64,000 bases of DNA from Nostoc favosum CHAB5714 (GTDB taxonomy: Bacteria; Cyanobacteriota; Cyanobacteriia; Cyanobacteriales; Nostocaceae), in NCBI RefSeq assembly GCF_020829495.1, contig NZ_JAIVFQ010000022.1, positions 29,449 through 93,448 on the forward strand, given 5' to 3'. Below are positions 63,622 to 64,000 of this stretch, one piece after another (the first letter of the stretch is position 1; each line of letters begins with the position of its first letter). Made by a program: the position numbers and the translations under genes. The notes beneath the pieces were generated by a model, which was given only the letters and a program-made list of their open reading frames with translations, was not told where the DNA came from and did not search any database.

Positions 63622-63720
63622 CTCCAAACCTTTGCTATTGAGACTAAGCCAGAACAAGTCCGGTATTGCAGATACACTTATTAATGTATAACGCCGCCTG
63701 TAATCTGCCCAAATTATCAT

Positions 63721-64000
63721 AAATTAAAGGGTTTAAGACCCCAACCATTACATGTAGCATCTATTTCAGTCGGGGTTTAAATCCCCGTCTGAAATGTCTA
63801 AAATGTTTGAATTTTGAATGCGTGAATTTTGAATTGTTAACCGGCTTTGAGTAGTGGTAATAATAAAAGAACCTCACCAAATTCCTCGCGCCGTGGAAGC
63901 CCCTAAATTCTATTTATGGGGGCAAGGCGCAGGCGAATTTATTCGCTGCCAAAAAAATAGTAAGCCATGAGATAATATCAGTATGTCGAAATTGGATTTG
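63721..64000. other. Right-edge spacer with a hairpin and a possible gene start
   Basis: A hairpin at 63765-63797 (atttcag..cggggtttaaatcccc..ctgaaat) is a dispersed repeat type. At 63983 a possible start codon begins MSKLDL, running out of the window after six codons, too short to call. Confidence 0.35.

Noticed and set aside
1..64000. tRNA, rRNA, known riboswitches, prophage
   Set aside because: Spacers were read for cloverleaf-like and conserved RNA motifs and for phage genes; none was convincing.

Overview
The window comes from a filamentous heterocyst-forming cyanobacterium of the Nostoc type. Three things point there: dense GCGATCGC (HIP1) octamers, many tandem heptanucleotide (STRR) runs in gene spacers, and a complete scytonemin sunscreen locus in the order I know from Nostoc punctiforme. 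No rRNA, tRNA, CRISPR array or prophage was recognised.

1-3.0 kb: a threonine dehydratase/serine racemase cut by the left edge, a short-chain dehydrogenase with a mutated catalytic lysine, and a small metal-binding-like protein that has lost part of its CxxC motif.

3.2-26.5 kb: the scytonemin cluster, all on the minus strand. In transcriptional order it reads scyA, scyB, scyC, scyD, scyE, scyF, a glycosyltransferase, tyrA, a truncated dsbA stub, an aroB-like cyclase, trpE(G), trpC, trpA, tyrP, trpB, trpD, aroG. The aro/trp/tyrA genes supply tryptophan and 4-hydroxyphenylpyruvate. ScyB converts tryptophan to indole-3-pyruvate, ScyA couples the two keto acids, and ScyC cyclises the product. 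The signal-peptide, PEP-CTERM proteins ScyD/E/F and the secreted tyrosinase are likely to act outside the cytoplasm. Most gene junctions carry a different tandem repeat. A 31-bp motif containing TTGACA occurs three times upstream of scyA and once upstream of trpE, in the same orientation relative to the genes, and is a candidate shared control element.

26.5-32.6 kb: a long regulatory spacer, a PAS-rich histidine kinase and a receiver-AraC response regulator (counterparts of the two-component pair next to the N. punctiforme cluster), then a convergent AAA ATPase.

33.5-38.2 kb: a carbohydrate ABC transporter operon (binding protein, two permeases, ATPase). 38.4-42.0 kb: a two-gene signalling operon in which the first gene encodes an ethylene-receptor-type membrane kinase and the second a receiver-PAS-kinase.

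42-64 kb: housekeeping and accessory genes: nagB, a HAD phosphatase, a PadR regulator with its operator, gatA, an acyl-CoA dehydrogenase-like flavoprotein, MscS, a phosphoribosyltransferase, a GH10-like hydrolase, a DUF6888/DUF6887-type small gene pair, and a site-2 protease. Among them lie several MITE-like elements, some with clear target-site duplications and one nested inside another repeat, plus decayed genes (AraC regulator tail, IS transposase, DUF2267 stub, truncated effector module).
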